Origin: Glycomyces luteolus
GTDB lineage: Bacteria; Actinomycetota; Actinomycetes; Mycobacteriales; Micromonosporaceae
Direction of reading: 5' to 3'
Assembly: GCF_027622875.1 (NCBI RefSeq)
Contig: NZ_JAPZVP010000002.1
Location: 273,989-337,988 of the forward strand
DNA: 64,000 nucleotides
The first letter of the stretch is position 1, and each line of letters begins with the position of its first letter. Below the pieces are notes generated by a model that ran no database searches, was not told the origin of the DNA, and saw nothing but the letters and a program-made list of their open reading frames with translations. Of the stretch, positions 26,819-33,996 are shown one piece after another. Position numbers and translations under genes: made by a program.

Positions 26819-27952
26819 ATGCGCCGTTCCGCAGTCGTCCTCCTCGCCGGAGCCCTCGCGCTCACCGGATGCTCGGACCCGGAAACCGAGGTCACCGAAG
26901 CGGACATCACCGCGATCGAGGCGAGCATCGTGAACGGCTCAGCGCTGGCCTGGGAGCTGACGCAGGCAGAGACTCGCGTCGCGAGCATGTGCATGCAGGA
27001 CGAGGGTTTCACCGTCCACGACACGAACCGCCTCCACGGCAGCATGATCCCGAACCGCTTCGAGGGCTTCGACTCCCCGTACGCGCGCATCCCCACTGTC
27101 GAGCAGGCCCAGAAGTTCGGCTTCGGCCGCTGGGTCTGGGCCTCCGATTCCGATGAGGCCCTTGCCATGCGCGAGGACATGGACTTCCTCGCCTTCACCG
27201 CCGAGGACCAGGGCTGGGATACCAGTGCCGACGATGCGTCCTACGAGGAGTGGAAAGCGATGGACGAGGAGTACAAGCAGGCCTGGATGGAGGCCTTCGT
27301 CGGTCCGGAACGCGCCGCCTACGACGCGGCCATGCAAGGGGCGTTCGAAGGAGCCGACACCGCGGAGGAGGCCGAAGCGGTCGACATCGAGGAGCTCGGC
27401 GAGCAGCCGCCCTTCGGCGGCTGCGAACTGCAGACCATCGAGATCGTCTACGGCGAACCGCTCCACCGCGAGATCGACGGCGAAGACTACTGGAGCCGGC
27501 CCGACACGGAAAGCCCGCTCACCTGGATCGGCGACGGCGAGCTATACGGCGAACTCTCCTCCGACTACGCGGACCAGGAGGAGGACTTCCTGCTCTGCAT
27601 CGGCGAACGCGGCTACAGCGAATGGGAGTTCGACGACTTCGGCTGGCTGCCCACCGGGTCGTATCTCGACCAGATCTACGGCGGCGGCGTCTATTACGAC
27701 GGGATGGAGGAGGAGGTCCCGCCGCTCGCCGAGGAGGCCGAGGACTCCGACGACCCCGTCGCGTACGAGTTCGCGATGGCCCTCGACTTCGCCGAATGCG
27801 CTCAGGACTCCGGCCTGCGCGACGGCACTGACGAAGCCTGGGCTCGCATGAGCGTCGAGAAGGTCATCGACCGCGAGTCCGAGGTCTACGCCTGGGAGCA
27901 GCAGATCAAGGAGTACCTCGCCAACGCCCAGGACTACCTCGCCGGGAAATAG
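26819..27952 (+). CDS. Secreted lipoprotein, paralogue B
   Basis: The 377-residue protein begins with a lipoprotein signal (MRRSAVVLLAGALALTGCSD; lipobox Cys18), and the mature part is very acidic. Block-by-block similarity to the lipoprotein at 22976-24202 is clear: AETRVASMCMQDEGFTVHD, FGFGRWVW, FGGCELQTIEIVYGEP, FLLCIGERGYSEWEFDDFG and a C-terminal VYAWEQQIKEYLANAQ, with shared Cys positions. The two genes bracket the MBL-HAD-DUF6891 operon. No named family is recognised. ATG 26819 has a GGAAGG sequence upstream and is the only start that yields the signal peptide. Confidence 0.77.
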   Translation: MRRSAVVLLAGALALTGCSDPETEVTEADITAIEASIVNGSALAWELTQAETRVASMCMQDEGFTVHDTNRLHGSMIPNRFEGFDSPYARIPTVEQAQKFGFGRWVWASDSDEALAMREDMDFLAFTAEDQGWDTSADDASYEEWKAMDEEYKQAWMEAFVGPERAAYDAAMQGAFEGADTAEEAEAVDIEELGEQPPFGGCELQTIEIVYGEPLHREIDGEDYWSRPDTESPLTWIGDGELYGELSSDYADQEEDFLLCIGERGYSEWEFDDFGWLPTGSYLDQIYGGGVYYDGMEEEVPPLAEEAEDSDDPVAYEFAMALDFAECAQDSGLRDGTDEAWARMSVEKVIDRESEVYAWEQQIKEYLANAQDYLAGK

Positions 27953-28005
27953 CCTCCGCACGCGAGCGCCGAGTGCCGCAGTCGTTCCGCGCCAAGGCAA
28001 CCGGC

Positions 28006-28464
28006 TCAGAGCGCTTCGGGCACCCGCGGCAGTTCGGGAGCGCCGCTGATGGTTTCCACCGCGCCGACGATCGCGATCGCGCCGTCGTCGAGCCGGTCGC
28101 CGTCGAGCACGACCTTGCCGTGGCTCCCGTCGGCGGCGACGAGCGTCCAGCGGAAGTCCTCCGCCGACTCCGGCCCGAACACCGCCCGGCGCTTCACACG
28201 CGTGGCGAGTTCGACGGCCACCGCGAGATGCTCGGGCTCGTCCGCGTGCTCGGCGAACTTGTCGAACCCGACGAACTCCGCGTACGCCCCCGGCCCCGAA
28301 CCGATGGCGACTTGGGCGATGACCGGCTCGGTCGCGGTGGCGGCGAAGGCGCTTCCGTTCCAGATCTCGATCTGCTCGGGAGGAATCGCGAACGCGTCGG
28401 CGGCCGCGGCCGCGAGGTCTGCCAGATCCACCGGTTCGATGAACACGATCGTGTAGTCGCGCAT
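28006..28464 (-). CDS. Small acidic protein, possible immunity partner
   Basis: The 152-residue protein is acidic, lacks signal or membrane segments and has an alpha/beta-looking pattern (MRDYTIVFIEPVDLADLAAA at the start, GSHGKVVLDGDRL later). No family is recognised. Its ATG overlaps the stop of the upstream gene by one base (TGATG). That upstream product looks like a type VII-type effector, and immunity genes typically lie immediately downstream of their toxin with this kind of overlap. An immunity role is inference from layout and charge. Confidence 0.5.
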   Translation of the reverse strand: MRDYTIVFIEPVDLADLAAAAADAFAIPPEQIEIWNGSAFAATATEPVIAQVAIGSGPGAYAEFVGFDKFAEHADEPEHLAVAVELATRVKRRAVFGPESAEDFRWTLVAADGSHGKVVLDGDRLDDGAIAIVGAVETISGAPELPRVPEAL

Positions 28465-29246
28465 CAGGCCCGCTCCTGTCCCTGATTGAACACGTTTCGC
28501 GCAGTTTCCCATGTTTTGTCTGTCATGTGATGACTGAATCGCGCGATCTGCGGGTCGCTTTCGGCCTTGGCCCGGTTCCCGCCGTACGTCAGGAGTCCCT
28601 TGAGCGCGGTGTACTCCAACTTGTCGAGCTCGACGAAGCCCTTGCCGCGCACGGGATAGACCCCGCCCCCCGGCGTCTCCAGGCCGTAGGTGCGGTCGTT
28701 GACCTCGTAGAGGTTGTCGCGCAGGTACGTCGAATGGCCGGTCTTGATCGCCGCTATGTCGGCATCGGTGTCGACGCCGGGCATCACGACCGTGTTCTTC
28801 TCCTTGGCCGGGCTCTTCATGCGGATCCGCTCGAAGAAATGCCGCTTGCCGATGCCAGTGGGCGGCGTCGAGGCGACGGGGCCTTTGAGCGGCAGCGGCT
28901 CCTGCGCGGCGAAGGCGCTTGCCGTCGACGCGGTTCTCGGTGAGCGGCTCCGATCCGACTTTCCCGCGCCGCTCCGAATGGCGCTCGCAAGTAAACCCTT
29001 GATCGCTTCGACTTGCTGGCCGAGCGAATCGAGTGCATCGGCCAACGCATTGGCATGGCCCGCGAGTTCTTCTGCCCGATCACCGGCGGCGTGGGTGCGC
29101 TGGGCGGCGGTCTCCACGCCGATGGCGTCGAGTCGCGCGGCCAATGAATCGAGGAGGACTTTCGAGGAGGCGATGCTTCCGGCGAGTTCGCGCGCGCTAT
29201 CGGCGTTCGTGGCGACTGACCCTGAAGCTTCTTCGATACTCGACAC
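28464..29246 (-). CDS. WXG-like helical N-terminus with C-terminal toxin-like domain
   Basis: The 260-residue protein starts at GTG 29246 behind a strong GGAAGGAG ribosome binding site. Residues 1-95 are helical and Ala-rich with heptad-like spacing (LAARLDAIGVETAAQRTHAA, then ALADALDSLGQQVEAIKGLL), similar in size to ESX/WXG100 proteins but without a clear W-x-G. A disordered Ser/Pro linker follows. The C-terminal ~110 residues contain YGLETPGGGVYPVRGKGFVE and YTALKGLLTYGG with scattered basic and His residues (FSHHMTDKTW). The modular layout of export domain, linker and small C-terminal domain, with a small acidic gene directly downstream, suggests a polymorphic toxin. No nuclease or NADase motif was recognised with confidence. 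Confidence 0.55.
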   Translation of the reverse strand: MSSIEEASGSVATNADSARELAGSIASSKVLLDSLAARLDAIGVETAAQRTHAAGDRAEELAGHANALADALDSLGQQVEAIKGLLASAIRSGAGKSDRSRSPRTASTASAFAAQEPLPLKGPVASTPPTGIGKRHFFERIRMKSPAKEKNTVVMPGVDTDADIAAIKTGHSTYLRDNLYEVNDRTYGLETPGGGVYPVRGKGFVELDKLEYTALKGLLTYGGNRAKAESDPQIARFSHHMTDKTWETARNVFNQGQERA

Positions 29247-29343
29247 CGGAGCTCCTTCCGGGAGGGGGTCTTTTCAGTATGGAGGCGTGAGAGTGTGATC
29301 ACAACCACGCGTGTCGCTGCAATTGCAAGAAAATTTGGAAAAT

Positions 29344-29377
29344 GGGCCGGTCGACCCCCACCCAGGTCGACCGGCCC
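29344..29377 (-). terminator. Intrinsic terminator of the 29397-30042 gene pair
   Basis: gggccggtcgacc (29344-29356) pairs perfectly with ggtcgaccggccc (29365-29377) around an 8-nt loop, 20 bp beyond the stop of the 111-aa gene. In the minus direction the stem is followed by ATTTTCCAAATTTTC, a U-rich tail, so this is a textbook Rho-independent terminator. The promoter region of the toxin-like gene lies just beside it (29247-29343) and is A/T-rich. Confidence 0.85.
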
Positions 29378-29396
29378 TGCCGGGAGGATCAAGTCT

Positions 29397-29732
29397 TCAG
29401 TCGTCCTGCGGCGCAGCGATAAGCGCGCGAACCTGCTTGAGCAGCCACAGACACCACGGATCGTTCTTCCACGCGCCGTTCCAGAAAGGCTCATCCATTG
29501 CATCGGCCTCGATCCGGCAGACCTCGTGAGGGCCGGCGCCGTCGTCGCAATCGAGGAGGTAGTAGGCCGGAGTGTTCGGGTAGCGGGACTGGTCGGGCGG
29601 GATCGCATACAGCGAGAACACCGCCGGTCCTCGCCGGAAACAGCCGAGATGGCCGTGGATCCCGGGCTCGCCATCGGAGCGGAGGTTGTAGCGCCCCTCC
29701 GGCTCCTGCGCGGGGGAGGAGGTCTTAGCCAT
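29397..29732 (-). CDS. Hypothetical protein, 111 aa
   Basis: The product is Trp/Tyr/Pro-rich with a conserved-looking end (FWNGAWKNDPWCLWLLKQVR) and three Cys. No family is recognised and no signal sequence is present. The ATG at 29732 overlaps the stop of the upstream 105-aa gene by 8 bp, and a strong terminator follows, so the two form a compact bicistron. Neighbouring DUF5753/DUF397 genes suggest an accessory region. Confidence 0.6.
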   Translation of the reverse strand: MAKTSSPAQEPEGRYNLRSDGEPGIHGHLGCFRRGPAVFSLYAIPPDQSRYPNTPAYYLLDCDDGAGPHEVCRIEADAMDEPFWNGAWKNDPWCLWLLKQVRALIAAPQDD

Positions 29733-30042
29733 CGCAGAACCTCACGCTCCCAGCCCGTTTCGAGGTCGGCTCGACTCGGCCGCCGGAGAAGACCTTGAAC
29801 GCCGTGTCCTCCGCCCAGGCCTTCCACTCGGGCGTATAGGCCCGCCAGCCGTCGCCCCAGGTCGCGTGCCTGTAGCCGGAGATCAGGCCGGAGACGATCA
29901 GCACCAGGTCGGCATGGTTTCCGGACACGTAGACCTGGAACGAGTCGGGCATGTCGGCGCTCGATGCGCGGACGCTGAAATCGGTGTAGCCATCGGTGAA
30001 TCGTCCGCGCAGCAGCGGATCGGAAGGTTCGGCGGTCTTCAT
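29725..30042 (-). CDS. Hypothetical protein, 105 aa
   Basis: The product (MKTAEPSDPLLRGRFTDGYT…) has alternating strands and no known domain. ATG 30042 follows a GTGGAG ribosome binding site at good spacing. It is first in a two-gene operon with the 111-aa gene, and its leader carries an 8-bp hairpin (30061-30080). It is divergent from the HTH gene at 30328; the 285-bp intergenic region is A/T-richer than the surroundings, as often seen in acquired regions. Confidence 0.6.
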   Translation of the reverse strand: MKTAEPSDPLLRGRFTDGYTDFSVRASSADMPDSFQVYVSGNHADLVLIVSGLISGYRHATWGDGWRAYTPEWKAWAEDTAFKVFSGGRVEPTSKRAGSVRFCDG

Positions 30043-30060
30043 AGGAACTCCACTTCGGAC

Positions 30061-30080
30061 TCTGTCGGGTTTCCGACAGA
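30061..30080. promoter_or_regulatory. Inverted repeat in the leader of the 29397-30042 operon
   Basis: tctgtcgg (30061-30068) and ccgacaga (30073-30080) form a perfect 8-bp stem with a gttt loop, 19-38 nt upstream of the ATG at 30042. It may be an operator or an mRNA hairpin; the short loop favours RNA structure. Confidence 0.45.
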
Positions 30081-30327
30081 CCGGACCTTTCGGCCCCGGC
30101 CCTGACTCCTCCAACCTACGAAACCCGCAAGCCTCTGAACAGGCGTTTCCTGTCGTGAGTCGAGAGTCTCTTGATGCAGGCCCATAGTAATTAGGGCCTC
30201 TTTTGTATGGGTGGATTTGCATGGCGTGCTTTATGAGTGCCGCTTGTTACAGGTGTGTACCGAGTGGCAACGCAGTGTCATCATTAGAGGCCAGCATGAA
30301 TTCCGCTGAGGCAGGAGGCAACCCACC

Positions 30328-31155
30328 GTGCCATCATCGAAGCTCGCAAAGTGGCTCCCGGGCAGAGAAATCCGAATCCGGCGGCTCGAAAGGAAGCTCA
30401 GCCAGTCCGCCGTCGGAAGGTTCGTCAAACGAACTGACCAGACCGTCTCCAAGTGGGAGCACGGAGAGAAGTGCCCTGATGTCGGGCAGATGTGGCCGCT
30501 CGCCGCCGGTCTCGGCATGGACGATGAGTTGCGCGCGTACATGATCCAGATCGCCCAGAACGAGCACGAGCAGAACTTCCGCTCCGACCGACGATTCAAC
30601 GCCCTGTGCCTGCGCATGGCTGAGCTCTCGAACGGCGAGATCCACAAGTGGGAGCCGGTGTTCATCCCGGGCATTGCCCAGACTCAGGCTTACCACTTCA
30701 ACTTCCTTCCCTTGGCATGGAAGACCAACCAGGAAGAGTTGAACTCGGGATGGTCGTTCAATCGCGGGCGACAGGAAGGTCTGCTCAATCGCACCGACAA
30801 CCCGAAGGTACGGCTTCTCATCGGAGAGAAAGCGATCCGGGATCTCGTGCTTCTCTCGGAGGCCGATCGGCAAGGGCAGGTTGATCGCCTGCTCGAACTC
30901 GACTCGATCGCAGGCTGGGACCTCCGGATCCTGGCTGGTCCATACCCGGAGGGTGCCAGCGCATTCGACCTCTATCGGCCCGGTGGTGCGGAGTTCGGAA
31001 GCCCACCATTCGTCTACACGGAGCTCCTTGATGAGAGCTGGTGCATCGAGGAGAAGGACCGAATCGCGCGTTACGATGAAGTCTGGCGGGCCCTGTGGGC
31101 AAAATCGATTCCACTGAGGGAGTACCTGAATGACCAACGTAACGGCTTGGCGTAA
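30328..31155 (+). CDS. HTH regulator with DUF5753 domain
   Basis: The 275-residue protein has an XRE-type HTH (IRRLERKLSQSAVGRFVKRT, then DQTVSKWEHGEKCPD, about residues 16-52). The DUF5753 sensor domain follows, with VFIPGIAQTQAY and QEGLLNRTDNPKVRLLIGE blocks and a C-terminal WRALWAKSIPLREYL. These WhiJ-like regulators are very abundant in Streptomyces and relatives and pair with DUF397 proteins, as here. GTG 30328 follows GCAGGAGG. The gene overlaps the DUF397 gene by 26 bp. A developmental or local regulatory role is inferred from the family. Confidence 0.92.
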   Translation: MPSSKLAKWLPGREIRIRRLERKLSQSAVGRFVKRTDQTVSKWEHGEKCPDVGQMWPLAAGLGMDDELRAYMIQIAQNEHEQNFRSDRRFNALCLRMAELSNGEIHKWEPVFIPGIAQTQAYHFNFLPLAWKTNQEELNSGWSFNRGRQEGLLNRTDNPKVRLLIGEKAIRDLVLLSEADRQGQVDRLLELDSIAGWDLRILAGPYPEGASAFDLYRPGGAEFGSPPFVYTELLDESWCIEEKDRIARYDEVWRALWAKSIPLREYLNDQRNGLA

Positions 31156-31381
31156 GAGCACCCGCAGCGGACCAGGCAACGACTCGAACTGCGTGGAACT
31201 CCGCCGGGCCTGGCGAAAGAGCACCCGCAGCGGTGGCGACAACAACTCCAGTTGCGTCGAACTTGCCGCCTGCCCTGAAGGCGGCGGCTTCCACGTCCGC
31301 GACTCCAAGCTCGGCGATGCCTCCCCGGTGTTCGACCTCACAGCGGCCGACCTGACGAGCCTCCTTGGCCACACCCGCTGA
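31130..31381 (+). CDS. DUF397 protein with internal duplication
   Basis: The 83-residue protein contains the DUF397 signature twice in tandem, AWRKSTRSGPGNDSNCVEL and AWRKSTRSGGDNNSSCVEL. It then has the single usual C-terminal part (GFHVRDSKLGDASPVFDLTA). Ordinary DUF397 proteins are about 60 residues with one such motif, so an in-frame 27-codon duplication has occurred. DUF397 proteins are small partners, possibly antagonists, of the DUF5753 HTH protein encoded immediately upstream. The genes overlap, so expression is coupled. Confidence 0.9.
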   Translation: MTNVTAWRKSTRSGPGNDSNCVELRRAWRKSTRSGGDNNSSCVELAACPEGGGFHVRDSKLGDASPVFDLTAADLTSLLGHTR

Positions 31382-31407
31382 AACCCGTCCTTAGACCTCG
31401 ATAGGCC

Positions 31408-31440
31408 GTGGGGCGAGTCCGTTCAACGGGCTCGCCCCAC
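31408..31440 (+). terminator. Intrinsic terminator after the DUF5753/DUF397 pair
   Basis: gtggggcgag (31408-31417) pairs with ctcgccccac (31431-31440). The 13-nt loop itself contains a small ccgtt/aacgg stem, and the hairpin is followed by TTGGTTCTGTT. It lies 26 bp after the DUF397 stop. Confidence 0.8.
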
Positions 31441-31548
31441 TTGGTTCTGTTGCGGCACTTGGCGCTCCGGATCCTAGACTCGCCTTCTCCCAGTGCACCC
31501 GTTCCAAATCGCTTGCGCATGCCGTTGTCTGTCAATAGGGTCGCGAGC

Positions 31549-32472
31549 ATGCTTCCTGCCGTGTACGACGACGAAGACTGGGATGCTGTCGTGCCGAACG
31601 AGGCGATCATCCGCCCGGGGGCGGTCGACATCCTGCGCCGCATGGGTCTCGCAGAGCAGTCACTCGACCGCTATGGCACCGGGAGCATGCCAACGTACGC
31701 GGTCGGTGCCTCGCGGGTGCTCAAGCTCTACCCGACCGTCTGCGCAGGCAGCGCCGCCATCGAGGCCCGGGTGCTGGAACACCTCCACGGCAAGCTGCCG
31801 GTACCCACTCCCGAACTGCTGGCCGAGGGCGAATACGGCGAAGGCTGGCGGTACGTGTTGATGTCGCAGCTGGCCGGCCAGAGCCTGGCCACGGCCTGGC
31901 CCCAGATCCCCGGGGCGGCCCGCGACCGTCTCGCCGAGACACTCGGGCAGATGCTCGCGACCATGCACGATCTCGACATCGTCGGGCTCGACGCGTCTAT
32001 AGGCCCGACCGACTGGCACGCCTTCGTCGCCGAGCAGCGCGCCACGGCAGTCGAACGGCAGCGGGCTCGCGGCCTGCCCGAAGCCTGGCTCGAGCAGATC
32101 CCGGACTTCCTGGCAGCACAGCCGCTCCGCGACGGCGATGAACACGCCCTGCTGCATACCGAGGTCATGCGCGAGCACCTGCTCATCGACCCGCGCACCT
32201 GGACCCTGACCGGGCTGTTCGATTTCGAGCCGGCAATGATCGGCGGGGCCGCATACGAGTTCGCCGCGGTCGGGGTCTTCACCGCTCGCGGTGATACCCG
32301 ATTCCTCGGCCGGATCATGACCGCCTACGGCAAGGAACTCACACCGACAGCACTGCTGGCGCAGGTCCTGATCCACGTCGAAAGCAACCTGCTCTGGTAC
32401 CTCAGCATCCTGCCCGCCCCACACGAGGACACACTGGAAGCCATGGCAGCGACCTGGTTCGCGACCGCCTGA
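31549..32472 (+). CDS. Aminoglycoside phosphotransferase-family kinase
   Basis: The 307-residue protein has an APH/choline-kinase fold: a GTGSMPTYAVGASRVLKLYP nucleotide/Lys block, then RVLEHLHGKLPVPTP. The catalytic loop reads HTEVMREHLLID in place of the usual HGDxxxxN, and the metal motif is FDFEPAMIGG. A similar HTExMRxH loop occurs in the hygromycin B phosphotransferase-like subgroup, so activity is plausible. The true substrate may be an antibiotic or a metabolite. The start is uncertain: ATG 31549 follows AGGG and begins the conserved region, while ATG 31519 would add ten residues. Confidence 0.82.
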   Translation: MLPAVYDDEDWDAVVPNEAIIRPGAVDILRRMGLAEQSLDRYGTGSMPTYAVGASRVLKLYPTVCAGSAAIEARVLEHLHGKLPVPTPELLAEGEYGEGWRYVLMSQLAGQSLATAWPQIPGAARDRLAETLGQMLATMHDLDIVGLDASIGPTDWHAFVAEQRATAVERQRARGLPEAWLEQIPDFLAAQPLRDGDEHALLHTEVMREHLLIDPRTWTLTGLFDFEPAMIGGAAYEFAAVGVFTARGDTRFLGRIMTAYGKELTPTALLAQVLIHVESNLLWYLSILPAPHEDTLEAMAATWFATA

Positions 32473-32643
32473 TCCGCAGTCGGCCAGCGATCCACAATCG
32501 CATGCCGCGGTCGGCTCTCTCCTCTCCAGCACCAGCTGCACGCCGGACATTTCGTCTGTCGGTACCGTGATCCGCGCTGATCGAGTCGCCGTTGTCGGGC
32601 TGTTTCGTCGATCCGGTTTGGGCAGAAGCCGATCCCGGACCGG

Positions 32644-33873
32644 CTATGCGGCGCCTCCGGAACGGATGCCGAGGTGGTCATCCGCTGCTGCCAGGGCTGC
32701 CAGCCGGTGGGTGAGCAGGCCTGTCATGGCGCGCACGCCGTGGCCGATAGCCCGCTCATCGGCGGCGAAATCGGGGGTGTGCGGCGCGCCGTTGATTCCC
32801 GCCTCGGCGTCCGCGATGCCGAGGTAGAGCATCGCGCCCGGCGCCTCGTTGAGGAACAGTGCGAAATCCTCGCCGTTGAACGGCCAGGATGCCCGGGCCC
32901 ATGCGACGGACTCCGTCCCCAGCGTCGCACTCAGGTACCGGCCGGCGGCCGTGCTGAGTCCAACCGAGTTCACCATGGCCGGGAACGGATCACCCGGGAA
33001 CTCGACGTGTCCGCCCGCGGCCGCCGCGATCTGCTTGACCTGCTCGCGCAGCTCCGGATGCCGCTCGGGCGGCCATACCCGCAGCAGGACGTTGGCGACG
33101 GGCGATGCGTCGGGCGTCTGCTCGATCCAATGGGTGACGCTGACGAATTCCTGAACCGACGCGGCGGTCTCGGCATCGACCACCGCGTTGAAGCGCGCGT
33201 AGTACTCGGCGATGCTCCGCGGGAACTCGACGGTGCCGAGCTTCGCGACCTCGGCCGCGACGGCGAGAGCAGTCGTTTCATCGGCGCCTGGCAGCGCGAT
33301 CCGGATGTGGTCGAGTCCGGGCAGGCCGTGGCCCGGAGACACTGCGATGGTGCCGGTGGGGAACGGACTGCAGTGCAGCGCATAAAACTCGCTGGGCGTC
33401 AGCCGTTGCACCAGGCCGGTGTCCAGCATCGCCCGTGCGCCCTGCAGATTCTCCTCGGCGGGCTGGAAGAGGAACACCAGCCGCCCGCGGACCGACTCGG
33501 GTTTCTCGGCCAGCGCCCGGGCGATGCCGACGCCGATCGCGGTGTGCAGGTCGTGCCCGCACAGATGCGCGACGCCGGGGACGCGCGAGGCGAAACCCTC
33601 GTCGAACACCTTGCCCGAATGCGGGATCCCCAGCGCGTTCGTCTCGGCGTCGACGGCGTCCATGTCCGCCCGGTACGCCACGGTCGGGCCGTCCGCGGCA
33701 CCGTCGAGCACTGCGACGACGCCGTGCCCGCCGACGCCGGTCGTCACTTCGAGCCCGGCCTCGCGCAACTGGTCCGCGACCAGCCCGGCGGTCTGCCGCT
33801 CTTCGCCGGCGAGCTCGGGGCGGCGGTGGATCTCCCGGCGCAACTCGATCAGTTCCTCGTCAAGATTCGTCAC
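32644..33873 (-). CDS. M20-family amidohydrolase
   Basis: The 409-residue enzyme begins LDEELIELRREIHRRPELAG and has the M20D metal motifs: Asp in AYRADMDAV, CGHDLHTA and FQPAEENLQGA. A late His occurs in APHTPDF, and a lid domain lies in the middle. Such cytosolic enzymes hydrolyse N-acyl amino acids or related amides. GTG 33873 is preferred over upstream codons because an AGGA ribosome binding site lies 8-11 nt before it. It appears monocistronic. The 171 bp between it and the APH-like gene hold nothing recognisable. Confidence 0.9.
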   Translation of the reverse strand: MTNLDEELIELRREIHRRPELAGEERQTAGLVADQLREAGLEVTTGVGGHGVVAVLDGAADGPTVAYRADMDAVDAETNALGIPHSGKVFDEGFASRVPGVAHLCGHDLHTAIGVGIARALAEKPESVRGRLVFLFQPAEENLQGARAMLDTGLVQRLTPSEFYALHCSPFPTGTIAVSPGHGLPGLDHIRIALPGADETTALAVAAEVAKLGTVEFPRSIAEYYARFNAVVDAETAASVQEFVSVTHWIEQTPDASPVANVLLRVWPPERHPELREQVKQIAAAAGGHVEFPGDPFPAMVNSVGLSTAAGRYLSATLGTESVAWARASWPFNGEDFALFLNEAPGAMLYLGIADAEAGINGAPHTPDFAADERAIGHGVRAMTGLLTHRLAALAAADDHLGIRSGGAA

Positions 33874-33996
33874 CGGTACATCCTGCCCGCAACCGTCCGT
33901 GCTGCGCACCTGCAAATCCCCCCCCCGCGCGTATATGGCCCGATGCCGGGACACGGGCCCTCGCCATCGGCAAGGGCCCGTTCGGATTCCAGGCGA

